Below are positions 35,521 to 43,015 of a stretch of DNA of 64,000 nt, piece after piece. Position numbers and translations under genes: made by a program. Source of the stretch: Clostridium gasigenes. GTDB taxonomy: Bacteria > Bacillota > Clostridia > Clostridiales > Clostridiaceae. How positions within the stretch are numbered: position 1 is the stretch's first letter; every line of letters begins with the position of its first letter. Below the pieces are notes generated by a model. It worked only from the letters and a program-made list of their open reading frames with translations. It had not been told where the DNA came from and did no database searches. The stretch covers positions 103,287-167,286 of the forward strand of contig NZ_FNJM01000007.1 of the NCBI RefSeq assembly GCF_900104115.1. The letters are read 5' to 3'.

Positions 35521-36417
35521 ATGAAAATAAGTATAGAGGCATTGACTGAAGTTCTAAATTTACAGAAGGAAAAGCAACCTCTTATACATTGTATTTCAAG
35601 TATGGTTACTATGAATGATTTAGCACAGGGAATTTTAAGTTATAATGGGAAACCAATTATGGCACCTGGCATTGATGAAGTAGGAGAAATAACAGCTAGC
35701 GCTAATGCGTTACTAATTAATCTTGGAACATTAGATAGTAGTAGGGTTGAGGCTATGGAGAAATCTATTAGAATAGCTTCAAAAAAAAATAAACCTATAG
35801 TTTTAGATGCTATAGGAGTTGATATTTCTTTTTTTAGGAGAGAAATAGCTTTGGTGTTCTTAACCAGATATAAAATAGATGTTATAAAGGGCAATGTATC
35901 AGAAATTAAAGCATTACTAGAGAAAAAGCCTAAGAAAAATAAAGAACACAAAGAAATTATAGAATCTAAAGAACAAAATAGAAATAATGAAAATGAAGAA
36001 TTTGTTAAAAATACTATAAAAGATGATTATGAAATTAGAGAACAAATGAGAGAGTTTTCTAAAAAATATAAAAGCATATTAATAGCAACAGGAAATGAAG
36101 ATTATATAACTGATGGATTTAGTGAGTTTTTTATTAATAATGGAAATAATGAATTTGATAGAGTAGTTGGAGTGGATAGTTTATTAGGTGGGTTAATTTC
36201 AGTGGGGGTGGCAGTAGCCAGAACAAATGCAGAAAAAGTACAAGCCGTGCTAATTGCAATAATGACTATGGGTGTAAGCAAAGAACTAGCTTATGAAAAG
36301 ATGGACAAAAAACAGGGACTAATATCTTTAAAAAACTCTTTAATAGATGAAATTTCCCTTATAAATAATAAAAAATTAGAAGCTATGGGGAAAATATCAT
36401 ATATATTTAAAAGGTAG
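35521..36417 (+). CDS. Divergent hydroxyethylthiazole kinase (ThiM)-like protein
   Basis: 298 residues with the ribokinase-like ThiM plan: PLIHCISSMVTMNDLAQGIL, APGIDEVGEITASANALLINLGTL, PIVLDAIGV, VIKGNVSEIKALL and ILIATGNEDYITDG. Key positions differ. The anion-hole GTGC motif reads GVDS (VVGVDSLLGGLIS) and the usual VLDPVG is VLDAIG. A charged insert of about 35 residues (Lys/Glu/Asn) follows residue 140. No thiamine riboswitch or other thi gene is nearby. It may be an inactive or re-purposed relative. AAAGGATA precedes the ATG. Confidence 0.7.
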   Translation: MKISIEALTEVLNLQKEKQPLIHCISSMVTMNDLAQGILSYNGKPIMAPGIDEVGEITASANALLINLGTLDSSRVEAMEKSIRIASKKNKPIVLDAIGVDISFFRREIALVFLTRYKIDVIKGNVSEIKALLEKKPKKNKEHKEIIESKEQNRNNENEEFVKNTIKDDYEIREQMREFSKKYKSILIATGNEDYITDGFSEFFINNGNNEFDRVVGVDSLLGGLISVGVAVARTNAEKVQAVLIAIMTMGVSKELAYEKMDKKQGLISLKNSLIDEISLINNKKLEAMGKISYIFKR

Positions 36418-36497
36418 ATATATTTAGGGAGCTGAAAGAAAATAAATTAATACACATAAGAGGAAAAATATTAAATTAAAATATAAAGCAACAAGTG

Positions 36498-36546
36498 TAG
36501 TTAGATTTGAACTTTACTTAAAAAAGGTACAGTTCAAATCTAATTA
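36498..36546 (+). terminator. Long hairpin after the ThiM-like gene
   Basis: TTAGATTTGAACT pairs perfectly with AGTTCAAATCTAA, extending to 17 bp with one wobble, with a 17-nt loop. TTTTT follows only after eight bases, so termination is plausible but not certain. Confidence 0.55.
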
Positions 36547-36670
36547 CTTAAGTTTTTATTAAATTAAATTTGCAAATAATTAAGAGTGTAACATATAACC
36601 TAAATTACTCTATAGGGATCTGTTTTATAATAATGTTGTTATAAGTAATTATTTCTATTTATAATATATT

Positions 36671-36742
36671 AGAAATAGAAATAGAAATAGAAATAGAAAT
36701 AGAAATAGAAATAGAAATAGAAATAGAAATAGAAATAGAAAT
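36671..36742. repeat. (AGAAAT)12 hexanucleotide microsatellite
   Basis: Twelve perfect head-to-tail copies of AGAAAT, 72 bases, lie 35 bases beyond the stop codon of the transposase-like gene. An array this uniform suggests recent expansion by slippage. Confidence 0.97.
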
Positions 36743-36776
36743 TTTAGAAGCAATATATAAAATAAGGCGATTATAT

Positions 36777-37697
36777 TTAGAGAATGCAAACTTCGGTTTT
36801 TATGAAGTTTTTATTGGATTTAAAAGTATTTTCTAAGGTTAATAATTTTATTAATTTGACTATGTCATGATGAATATTTTTAAAAAGGATTATGTACCAA
36901 CTCAAATAAGACCATAGATATTTAGTAGCAATTCCTCTAAATATATAAAGCCATCTTTTTATATTGACACCAAATGATTTAATTATAAGATCATTTTTAG
37001 ATGTACAAGGCGTTAAATTTTTATTATGTTTCCTTGCAAGGTAACATAAGTTAGTATCTGTATAAATGTTTATAAAAGCATTTTCATCTATTTTAGAGTA
37101 GAAAGATTTTTCAACGAAGGCATAATCAAAATAACCTTGAGAAATAGGTCTAGACAATATATTATTATTAACATCTATAGCTGAAGCTACCCAAATAGTT
37201 TGCCTATTACGAAGAAAGTGAGGGGGAATATTTCTGCATCCTTTAAAGTTTTGTTTGAAGTTCACTTTGAACATTTCTACACAGCCAGTTAATATTTTAG
37301 GCTCAACAAATGAATTTTGCGCAAATAAAATCTTATGCCTCCAGTAAAATGAAGTTGCAATATTTATTTTAAGATATTTAGCACAATAACGAATAGATCT
37401 TCCTTCCATCATCAATTCTAAATATTTAATCCATAAATTGATATTTTTTTTAGAATAGCTCCAAGGTGAGTTTGTAGTAACGGAAAAAGTGCAAGAACAT
37501 TCTTCATTTTTACATTTAAATCGTTGAAGTCCTTTATAAGTTCCATGTTTTATAAAATATGTAGACTCACAGCGAGGACAACATGTAATAGATTCTTTTT
37601 TTTTATTATATAAATCCACAATATTTAGTTTCTCTAAATTATTATCTATTTTATTATTATCTTTATCAGTAACTTGATTGAAAAAATTTTGCAACAA
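36777..37697 (-). CDS. IS1595-type transposase homologue, probably inactive
   Basis: 306 residues. An N-terminal zinc ribbon (CCPRCES...FKCKNEEC), a helix-turn-helix (MEGRSIRYCAKYLKINIATSFYWRHKIL) and an RNase H-like domain correspond to IS1595/IS1016 transposases. The first catalytic segment, normally VDETYF, reads VEMFKVNF, so the usual Asp is missing; YTDTNLCY keeps the second Asp. No terminal inverted repeats were found around it. It starts at TTG after GAGGTGA. I read it as a decayed or domesticated transposase. Confidence 0.7.
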   Translation of the reverse strand: MLQNFFNQVTDKDNNKIDNNLEKLNIVDLYNKKKESITCCPRCESTYFIKHGTYKGLQRFKCKNEECSCTFSVTTNSPWSYSKKNINLWIKYLELMMEGRSIRYCAKYLKINIATSFYWRHKILFAQNSFVEPKILTGCVEMFKVNFKQNFKGCRNIPPHFLRNRQTIWVASAIDVNNNILSRPISQGYFDYAFVEKSFYSKIDENAFINIYTDTNLCYLARKHNKNLTPCTSKNDLIIKSFGVNIKRWLYIFRGIATKYLWSYLSWYIILFKNIHHDIVKLIKLLTLENTFKSNKNFIKTEVCIL

Positions 37698-37979
37698 AAT
37701 ATATCACCTCATAAATGATTGTTGACATAAATAACATTAAATAATCAGTAACAACATTTAAATAAAACATAATACTAAGAAGAAAAAAAGGAAATATATT
37801 AATAAGTACAATCTAAATAAAAAATAATCAAAGGGAATATGAATAGGAACAATCACAAAATAAATTAATTATATGTATATCTATATAAAGAGGGAATATT
37901 ATAATTATTAATCTATTATGTTATAATTTATTATAATAGATTAAAGGAATAATAGATATTATAAGGAGGGGAGTAATAC

Positions 37980-39743
37980 GTGACTAGTCCTATAGAAATT
38001 TTAAAAAAGTATTTTGGGTATAGTTCTTTTAGGGAAGGACAACAAGAAATAATTTCAAATATAATGAGGGGAAGAGATAGTTTTGCTATTATGCCAACTG
38101 GTGGCGGAAAATCTGTATGCTATCAGATTCCAGCAGCTATATTTAGTGGGATAACTTTAGTAATATCTCCTCTTATATCATTAATGAAGGATCAAGTTGA
38201 TAATGTCAATGATATAGGAATTAATGCAGAATATATAAATAGCACTCAAAACTTAGATGAAATAAAATGTATTTTTGAAAGATGTTATAAAGGTGATGTT
38301 AAACTTTTATATATTGCACCTGAAAGGCTTGAAAATAATTATTTTATTAAAATGCTTAGAAGGATAACTATAAGTCAAGTTGCAGTTGATGAAGCTCATT
38401 GTGTTTCTATGTGGGGACATGATTTTAGAAAAAGTTATACAAACATAGCACCATTTATTAGGAGTTTAGAAAATAGACCAATAGTAACAGCTTTTACAGC
38501 CACTGCAACTATGGAAGTAAGAAAAGACATAATTAAATTATTGGAACTTTCTAATACATATACCTATTTAGGAAGTTTTAATAGGGATAATTTATCTATT
38601 AATGTACACATCGAAGAGGATAAATTGGAATTTGTTAAGGATATGATTAGGGAAAAAGAAGAGGAATCTGGAATAATATATTGTTTGACAAGAAAAGAAG
38701 TGGATGCTTTATATGAATATTTAAAAGAGAATGGATATAATGTTGGGAAGTATCATGGGGGCATTAAAGATGAAGAAAAGAAATATTGGCAGGAAGAATT
38801 CTTAAATGAAAACATAAATGTTATGATAGCCACTAGTGCATTTGGAATGGGAATAGACAAATCAAATGTTAGGTACATAATTCACTTTACTTTACCTAAA
38901 AATATAGAATGTTATTATCAAGAAATAGGAAGGTCTGGAAGAGATGGAGGGGTCGCAAAATGCCACTTGCTTTATTCAAGACGGGATATAAGAACTTTAG
39001 AGTATATGATAAATTCAACTACCAGTATAGGTAGAAGACAAATAGATCTTATGAAAATTCAAGGTATGATAGATTTTTGTGAAACTAAGGATTGTTATAG
39101 AAGTTTTATATTAAAATATTTTGGAGAAGAGAAGTTTAATGATTATTGTAATAACTGTAGCAATTGTTTGAAAAATGATGAGCTTAGGGATTATACAAGG
39201 GAAACTCAAATGATATTATCTTGTGTTTATAGAACAAGAGAAAATTTTGGAATATCAGTTTTAATAGATATCTTAAGGGGATTTAGAGGCCCTAAAATAA
39301 TTCAAAATAAATTAGATGAGTTAACTACCTATGGAATAATGAAGGAGTATAATAATAAATTTATTAGAGATTTAATTAAAACATTAATAGACCTTGGATA
39401 TGTAGGGTTAAGAGATGGAACTTATTCTATGCTAAAATTAAATCCTAAATCAATAAAAGTTTTGAAGTCACAGGAAAAAGTGATTTGTAAGCTAGAAGAA
39501 GATGTGGAAGAGCAAATTTTAGATAAAGAGTTATTCCAAAACTTTAAATTATGGAGAAAAGAAAAAGCTTATAAAGAAAAAATAAAACCATATATTATAT
39601 TCTCAGATTCTACCCTTATAGAGTTATCGAATAAACAGCCTAAGGACAAGGAAGAACTTATGGCAATAAGGGGAATGGGAGAAAAGAAATTTGAAAGATA
39701 TGGAGAAGAAATTTTAGATTTAATAAATTTAAAAAAAGTATGA
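37980..39743 (+). CDS. recQ: ATP-dependent DNA helicase RecQ
   Basis: 587 residues. The helicase core carries the N-terminal FGYSSFREGQ Q-motif region, MPTGGGKSVCYQ (Walker A, about 39-50), DEAHCVSMWGHDFR and the motif VI segment QEIGRSGRDG. A zinc-binding region (CETKDC, CNNCSNC), a winged helix and a C-terminal HRDC domain (about 515-585, ELMAIRGMGEKKFERYGEEIL) follow. It acts in recombination and replication-fork repair. The start is GTG after AAGGAGGGGAG. It is a single gene followed by a terminator. Confidence 0.94.
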   Translation: MTSPIEILKKYFGYSSFREGQQEIISNIMRGRDSFAIMPTGGGKSVCYQIPAAIFSGITLVISPLISLMKDQVDNVNDIGINAEYINSTQNLDEIKCIFERCYKGDVKLLYIAPERLENNYFIKMLRRITISQVAVDEAHCVSMWGHDFRKSYTNIAPFIRSLENRPIVTAFTATATMEVRKDIIKLLELSNTYTYLGSFNRDNLSINVHIEEDKLEFVKDMIREKEEESGIIYCLTRKEVDALYEYLKENGYNVGKYHGGIKDEEKKYWQEEFLNENINVMIATSAFGMGIDKSNVRYIIHFTLPKNIECYYQEIGRSGRDGGVAKCHLLYSRRDIRTLEYMINSTTSIGRRQIDLMKIQGMIDFCETKDCYRSFILKYFGEEKFNDYCNNCSNCLKNDELRDYTRETQMILSCVYRTRENFGISVLIDILRGFRGPKIIQNKLDELTTYGIMKEYNNKFIRDLIKTLIDLGYVGLRDGTYSMLKLNPKSIKVLKSQEKVICKLEEDVEEQILDKELFQNFKLWRKEKAYKEKIKPYIIFSDSTLIELSNKQPKDKEELMAIRGMGEKKFERYGEEILDLINLKKV

Positions 39744-39785
39744 AAACAGTAGGTAGATTTATTCTATTTACTGTTTATTTTTTAT
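39744..39785 (+). terminator. Terminator after recQ
   Basis: AAACAGTA pairs with TACTGTTT with a 17-nt loop and is followed by ATTTTTTAT. It also resembles the inner arms of the intergenic palindrome family, ending in TGACTAAG. Confidence 0.7.
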
Positions 39786-39914
39786 ATGACTAAGTAAATT
39801 GTTATATAAGTAATTATTTATTTGAAGATGCTTATATTAAAATTATCGTAATTAGGAGTGCTTGTAAAAGTATACAAAAAATATATGGTTAAATTGTATG
39901 ATGTTACTATTGAA

Positions 39915-39928
39915 CAAAAACGTTTTCA
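39915..39928 (+). promoter_or_regulatory. Candidate catabolite-responsive element (cre)
   Basis: CAAAAACGTTTTCA contains a perfect AAAACGTTTT palindrome. Its right half matches the cre consensus fully; the left half differs at two positions (CA for TG). It lies upstream of the PucR-type regulator of the sugar island. Confidence 0.4.
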
Positions 39929-40001
39929 GGAGTATAATTCAAATATAAAGTAAATGACTACAAGTAATTATAAAAAAGAAAAGGTGTGTTTGTTTTCAAA
40001 A

Positions 40002-40017
40002 TTGGAATCGGTACCAA
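40002..40017 (+). promoter_or_regulatory. Candidate LacI-family operator
   Basis: TTGGAATCGGTACCAA is a CG-centred imperfect palindrome (six of eight pairs match), the geometry of LacI/MalR operators. It is 54 bases before the regulator gene. The LacI-type protein at 47210 is the natural candidate to bind it. Confidence 0.4.
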
Positions 40018-40070
40018 AAAGATGTAATGGTTTAGTTTAATGAAGTTAATATTATAAAGAAGGTGAATTT

Positions 40071-41024
40071 ATGAATAGCTTTAAATATTCTTTAAAAGAA
40101 ATAGAAAAAGATATAGATATAGATATTCCATTTAGAGTAAAAGATGAAAATGGACATATATTAATAAATTTACTAGAAGATACAGGTGAGAAAACTATAG
40201 AAACTAAGTTAGAAACAAAAGGTAATAACTTAATAATAGAAACTAGTATGGAATTTAAAAATTGTATTGGACTTTTAAAATATTGTATAAAAGAAAAGCT
40301 TAAAGACACTATAAAGTCAAAAGAAGAGATCATACAGGATATATTAATTGGGAAAAGTTTTTGTGATGGAATGTTAGAATGCCCTATAAGAAGTATTCCA
40401 ACTAATATAATTTTAATATATGGAATAAGTGATAAAGATGAAATGTTTAACATACTATTAGATAAGAAGATACAAAGCGAAGAAATATTAGTATCGCTAG
40501 ATAAGTATATAGTTGTTTTAGTTAATGATGAAAATATGGACAAGTATTTAAATTCCATTAGAGAAATAATAGATACAAATCCCAATATAGATTATTATAC
40601 AAGCTATGGTATTACAAAAGGAGTATTAGATTTAAAAGAAAAATTTGATTATTTAAAGGTAAATATTAATCTATGTATGAAATATAAACTTAAAGTAAAA
40701 GTATATAAGGAAAATGAATTAATTTTAGAAAGAGCATTAGAGTCAATTAGTGAAGTAGAAAAGAAAAAAATATATAATGACTACAACAAAAAACTATCAA
40801 AGTTAGATGATGATTTAATAAAGACAATAGAAGTATTTCTAAAAGAAGGGCTTAGTGTTAGTAATGCATCAGAGAAGCTGTATATTCATAGAAATACATT
40901 GTTTTATAGAATAGATAAAATTAAAAAAATAGTTAATTATGATATAACAAACTTTAATGAAGCAACAGAATTTAAAATCATATTTAACTTATGGAAAGCT
41001 AATAAAAACAAAGAGGTTATTTAA
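40071..41024 (+). CDS. PucR/CdaR-type transcriptional regulator
   Basis: 317 residues. The N-terminal two thirds are an unassigned sensory region. The C-terminus (about 250-310) is a PucR-type helix-turn-helix: FLKEGLSVSNASEKLYIHRNTLFYRIDKIKKI, the sequence typical of sugar-diacid and purine regulators of the CdaR group. It is transcribed toward the maltodextrin genes and ends in a terminator 115 bases before the binding-protein gene, so it probably activates them. AAGGTGA precedes the ATG. The ligand is unknown; an oligosaccharide or derived signal is inferred from context. Confidence 0.8.
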   Translation: MNSFKYSLKEIEKDIDIDIPFRVKDENGHILINLLEDTGEKTIETKLETKGNNLIIETSMEFKNCIGLLKYCIKEKLKDTIKSKEEIIQDILIGKSFCDGMLECPIRSIPTNIILIYGISDKDEMFNILLDKKIQSEEILVSLDKYIVVLVNDENMDKYLNSIREIIDTNPNIDYYTSYGITKGVLDLKEKFDYLKVNINLCMKYKLKVKVYKENELILERALESISEVEKKKIYNDYNKKLSKLDDDLIKTIEVFLKEGLSVSNASEKLYIHRNTLFYRIDKIKKIVNYDITNFNEATEFKIIFNLWKANKNKEVI

Positions 41025-41070
41025 TTTCATATGGAAAGGTTTCCGAAAGATTAAATAACCTCTTTATTTT
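41010..41070 (+). terminator. Terminator overlapping the end of the PucR-type gene
   Basis: AAAGAGGTTATTTAAT pairs perfectly with ATTAAATAACCTCTTT (16 bp, 24-nt loop) and is followed by ATTTTTA. Its left arm includes the last codons of the regulator. Confidence 0.88.
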
Positions 41071-41160
41071 TAATATATACTATAAAGTAAAGGTTTTAGA
41101 CAGTATTTAGAAGTTAAATTAACTTTTAAAATAAAAAAATTGAATGGGGGAGAATTTGTT

Positions 41161-42462
41161 ATGAAAAAACTATTAGTATCATTACTTATAGCTACAACAA
41201 CTCTTAGTGTTATAGGCTGTTCTTCAGGTAAAAAGGAAGAAGGAGCAGCAAATAAAGAGGTTGCTTTATCAGTTCAAGTAGAAGAAACTTGGTTACCTTA
41301 TTATGAAACAGTAAAAGAAACTGTTGTAAAAAAATATCCTAAGGCTAAAATAGAATTTGTTAAGATAGGTTCTTTTGATCACTTAGATGTAATTGATAAA
41401 ACAGATGCTACCAATAAAGATGTAGCAGACGTATTTTCATTACCAGCAGATAGATTATATGGTTTAGCAAAAAATCAAGTGCTGGCTTCTATTGATACAG
41501 AAAAAATGGCAGAAGAAGTTGGAGGATTTAAAGACTTCAAAGGTGGACTAGGTGGAAATTTGAAAGTTGATGGAGAATATTTAGCATTCCCATACAACAT
41601 TGAAACATTATTAGGATTTGTGAATGTTGCAAATGCTAAAGCTTCTGGAATAGATACAACTAAGCCAGTTGAAATGACAACTTTAAAATATAATCAATTA
41701 CTTTCAGTAGTACACGATGCTTGGTTTGGAGTTGCAATTGCTAACTCAGCTAATTTCGAATTCTTAAGTAAAGATGCTGATGGTAAATTTGCATCAGATG
41801 CAACTAAGCCATGGGCAGAATTAACTTCTGAGCAACAAAAAATGTTTGAAGGACTATTCAACTACTGGAAAGCGCACAATGAAGGAAAAACTACTCTTTG
41901 GGACAAGGACGCAGCTGGGGGATATATTGATGAACAATTCAAAACTGGTGGAACAGATGCTATAAAGATAGATGGTCCATGGGGAACTCCTGCAGTTAAA
42001 AAGTTAATTCCTGATGAAAACAATATAGAAATTACACCTTTAACAAATATTACATTTAACGGAAAACCATTAACACACTGGAAAGGTGGATGGGGTCTTG
42101 GTATAAATGCTAGAGTTGAAGAAGATGCAGCTAAGATGGAAGTTGCAACAGCATTTATTAAAGAATTAGTTAACCCAGCTAACGCTAAAGAATTATTCAA
42201 AGTTACTGGTAAGGTTTTAGAAAATGTTGAACCTTCTGCTTACGAAGGAATAGATAAATTAGATAAGAAAGTTATAGATGCTACTTATGAAGGATATAAA
42301 AATGCTGTTGCTAGACCATTGTTCAGTGAATATGGACAAGTTTGGGCAACATGGCAGAATTCATTACTATCATGGTCAGCTAAAAACCCAGCAAATGCTG
42401 AAGCAGCTTACAATGAAGTTAAAGCAGGATTTGATGCTATGATGGGTACAATTAAACAATAA
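41161..42462 (+). CDS. malE: Maltose/maltodextrin ABC transporter binding lipoprotein
   Basis: 433 residues. A lipoprotein signal peptide MKKLLVSLLIATTTLSVIGC with lipobox VIGC is followed by a family 1 extracellular solute-binding domain. The sequence has VQVEETWLPYYETV, ADVFSLPADRLYGLA, KIDGPWGTPAVKKLI and THWKGGWGLGINA, as in MalE-type proteins. The ATG at 41161 is set by GGGGGAG; an in-frame TTG 21 bases earlier lacks one. It heads the operon with MalF, MalG and the ATPase. A GC-rich hairpin behind it probably keeps this gene's mRNA more abundant than the rest. Maltodextrin specificity follows from the adjacent malQ and glgP. Confidence 0.9.
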   Translation: MKKLLVSLLIATTTLSVIGCSSGKKEEGAANKEVALSVQVEETWLPYYETVKETVVKKYPKAKIEFVKIGSFDHLDVIDKTDATNKDVADVFSLPADRLYGLAKNQVLASIDTEKMAEEVGGFKDFKGGLGGNLKVDGEYLAFPYNIETLLGFVNVANAKASGIDTTKPVEMTTLKYNQLLSVVHDAWFGVAIANSANFEFLSKDADGKFASDATKPWAELTSEQQKMFEGLFNYWKAHNEGKTTLWDKDAAGGYIDEQFKTGGTDAIKIDGPWGTPAVKKLIPDENNIEITPLTNITFNGKPLTHWKGGWGLGINARVEEDAAKMEVATAFIKELVNPANAKELFKVTGKVLENVEPSAYEGIDKLDKKVIDATYEGYKNAVARPLFSEYGQVWATWQNSLLSWSAKNPANAEAAYNEVKAGFDAMMGTIKQ

Positions 42463-42486
42463 TTTGAAATTACACTTAAGATTAAA

Positions 42487-42505
42487 AAGGGGACTTGGTC
42501 CCCTT
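42487..42505 (+). promoter_or_regulatory. Hairpin after malE
   Basis: AAGGGGAC pairs with GTCCCCTT with a 3-nt loop and no T tract. Such a stem at the 3' end of a binding-protein gene usually protects its transcript or causes partial termination. Confidence 0.65.
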
Positions 42506-42527
42506 CTATAAGTATAAGGAGAATCAT

Positions 42528-42989
42528 ATGAGAGAAAGTATAGAGATGCCTAAAAAAATATTTTATTTAATAGTAGGAATATGTTCAGCGATTATTATGT
42601 TAACATCAATAGATATTATACTTAGAGCAAAGGACACGGAATTATTTAATATGTGGTTAGCTAACACAAACTCTAGTCAAGAATTTTTAATGAAAACAAC
42701 AGAAGAATTATTTTCTGAGTATCTTCAAATGAATATTTCTATATTTATGGTTAGAGCAGTAACACCAATGGCTATAGCTATTCATGCATATTTTACTTTT
42801 ACAAAGTTAAGAGTAAATAAATTATATGTAGTATTATGGTCATTAATATCAATAGGAACATTCTTATTAACAAGTTTAGGAGAGCAATTTTATTCAATAT
42901 TCTTTATAATGAGTGGAATATGTTACTTTGGTTTAATTGCAATTATGAGTTACCTAGGAAAATGTATTTATAATCTTAGAAGTATTTAA
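42528..42989 (+). CDS. Small membrane protein within the maltodextrin operon
   Basis: 153 residues with four predicted transmembrane helices (about 9-28, 68-90, 97-117 and 123-145) and a loop of about 40 residues between the first two. There is no recognisable domain. It lies between malE and malF, with AAGGAGA six bases before the ATG. A longer TTG-initiated frame at 42495 would run through the hairpin and is unlikely. Its position suggests a transporter accessory or assembly role, but that is inference only. Confidence 0.7.
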   Translation: MRESIEMPKKIFYLIVGICSAIIMLTSIDIILRAKDTELFNMWLANTNSSQEFLMKTTEELFSEYLQMNISIFMVRAVTPMAIAIHAYFTFTKLRVNKLYVVLWSLISIGTFLLTSLGEQFYSIFFIMSGICYFGLIAIMSYLGKCIYNLRSI

Positions 42990-43015
42990 AGGTAATTAAA
43001 AAGGGGGGAAATAGG

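Larger units (their letters stand above)
36418..36776. other. Gap with hairpin and microsatellite
   Basis: No gene is supported. It holds a half copy of the palindrome seen at 5510, a long hairpin (36498-36546) and a 12-copy hexanucleotide array (36671-36742), described separately. Confidence 0.6.
39786..40070. other. Control region before the sugar island
   Basis: No gene is supported between recQ and the PucR-type regulator. Two symmetrical CG-centred sites (39915-39928 and 40002-40017) are described separately; the rest is AT-rich. Confidence 0.5.
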
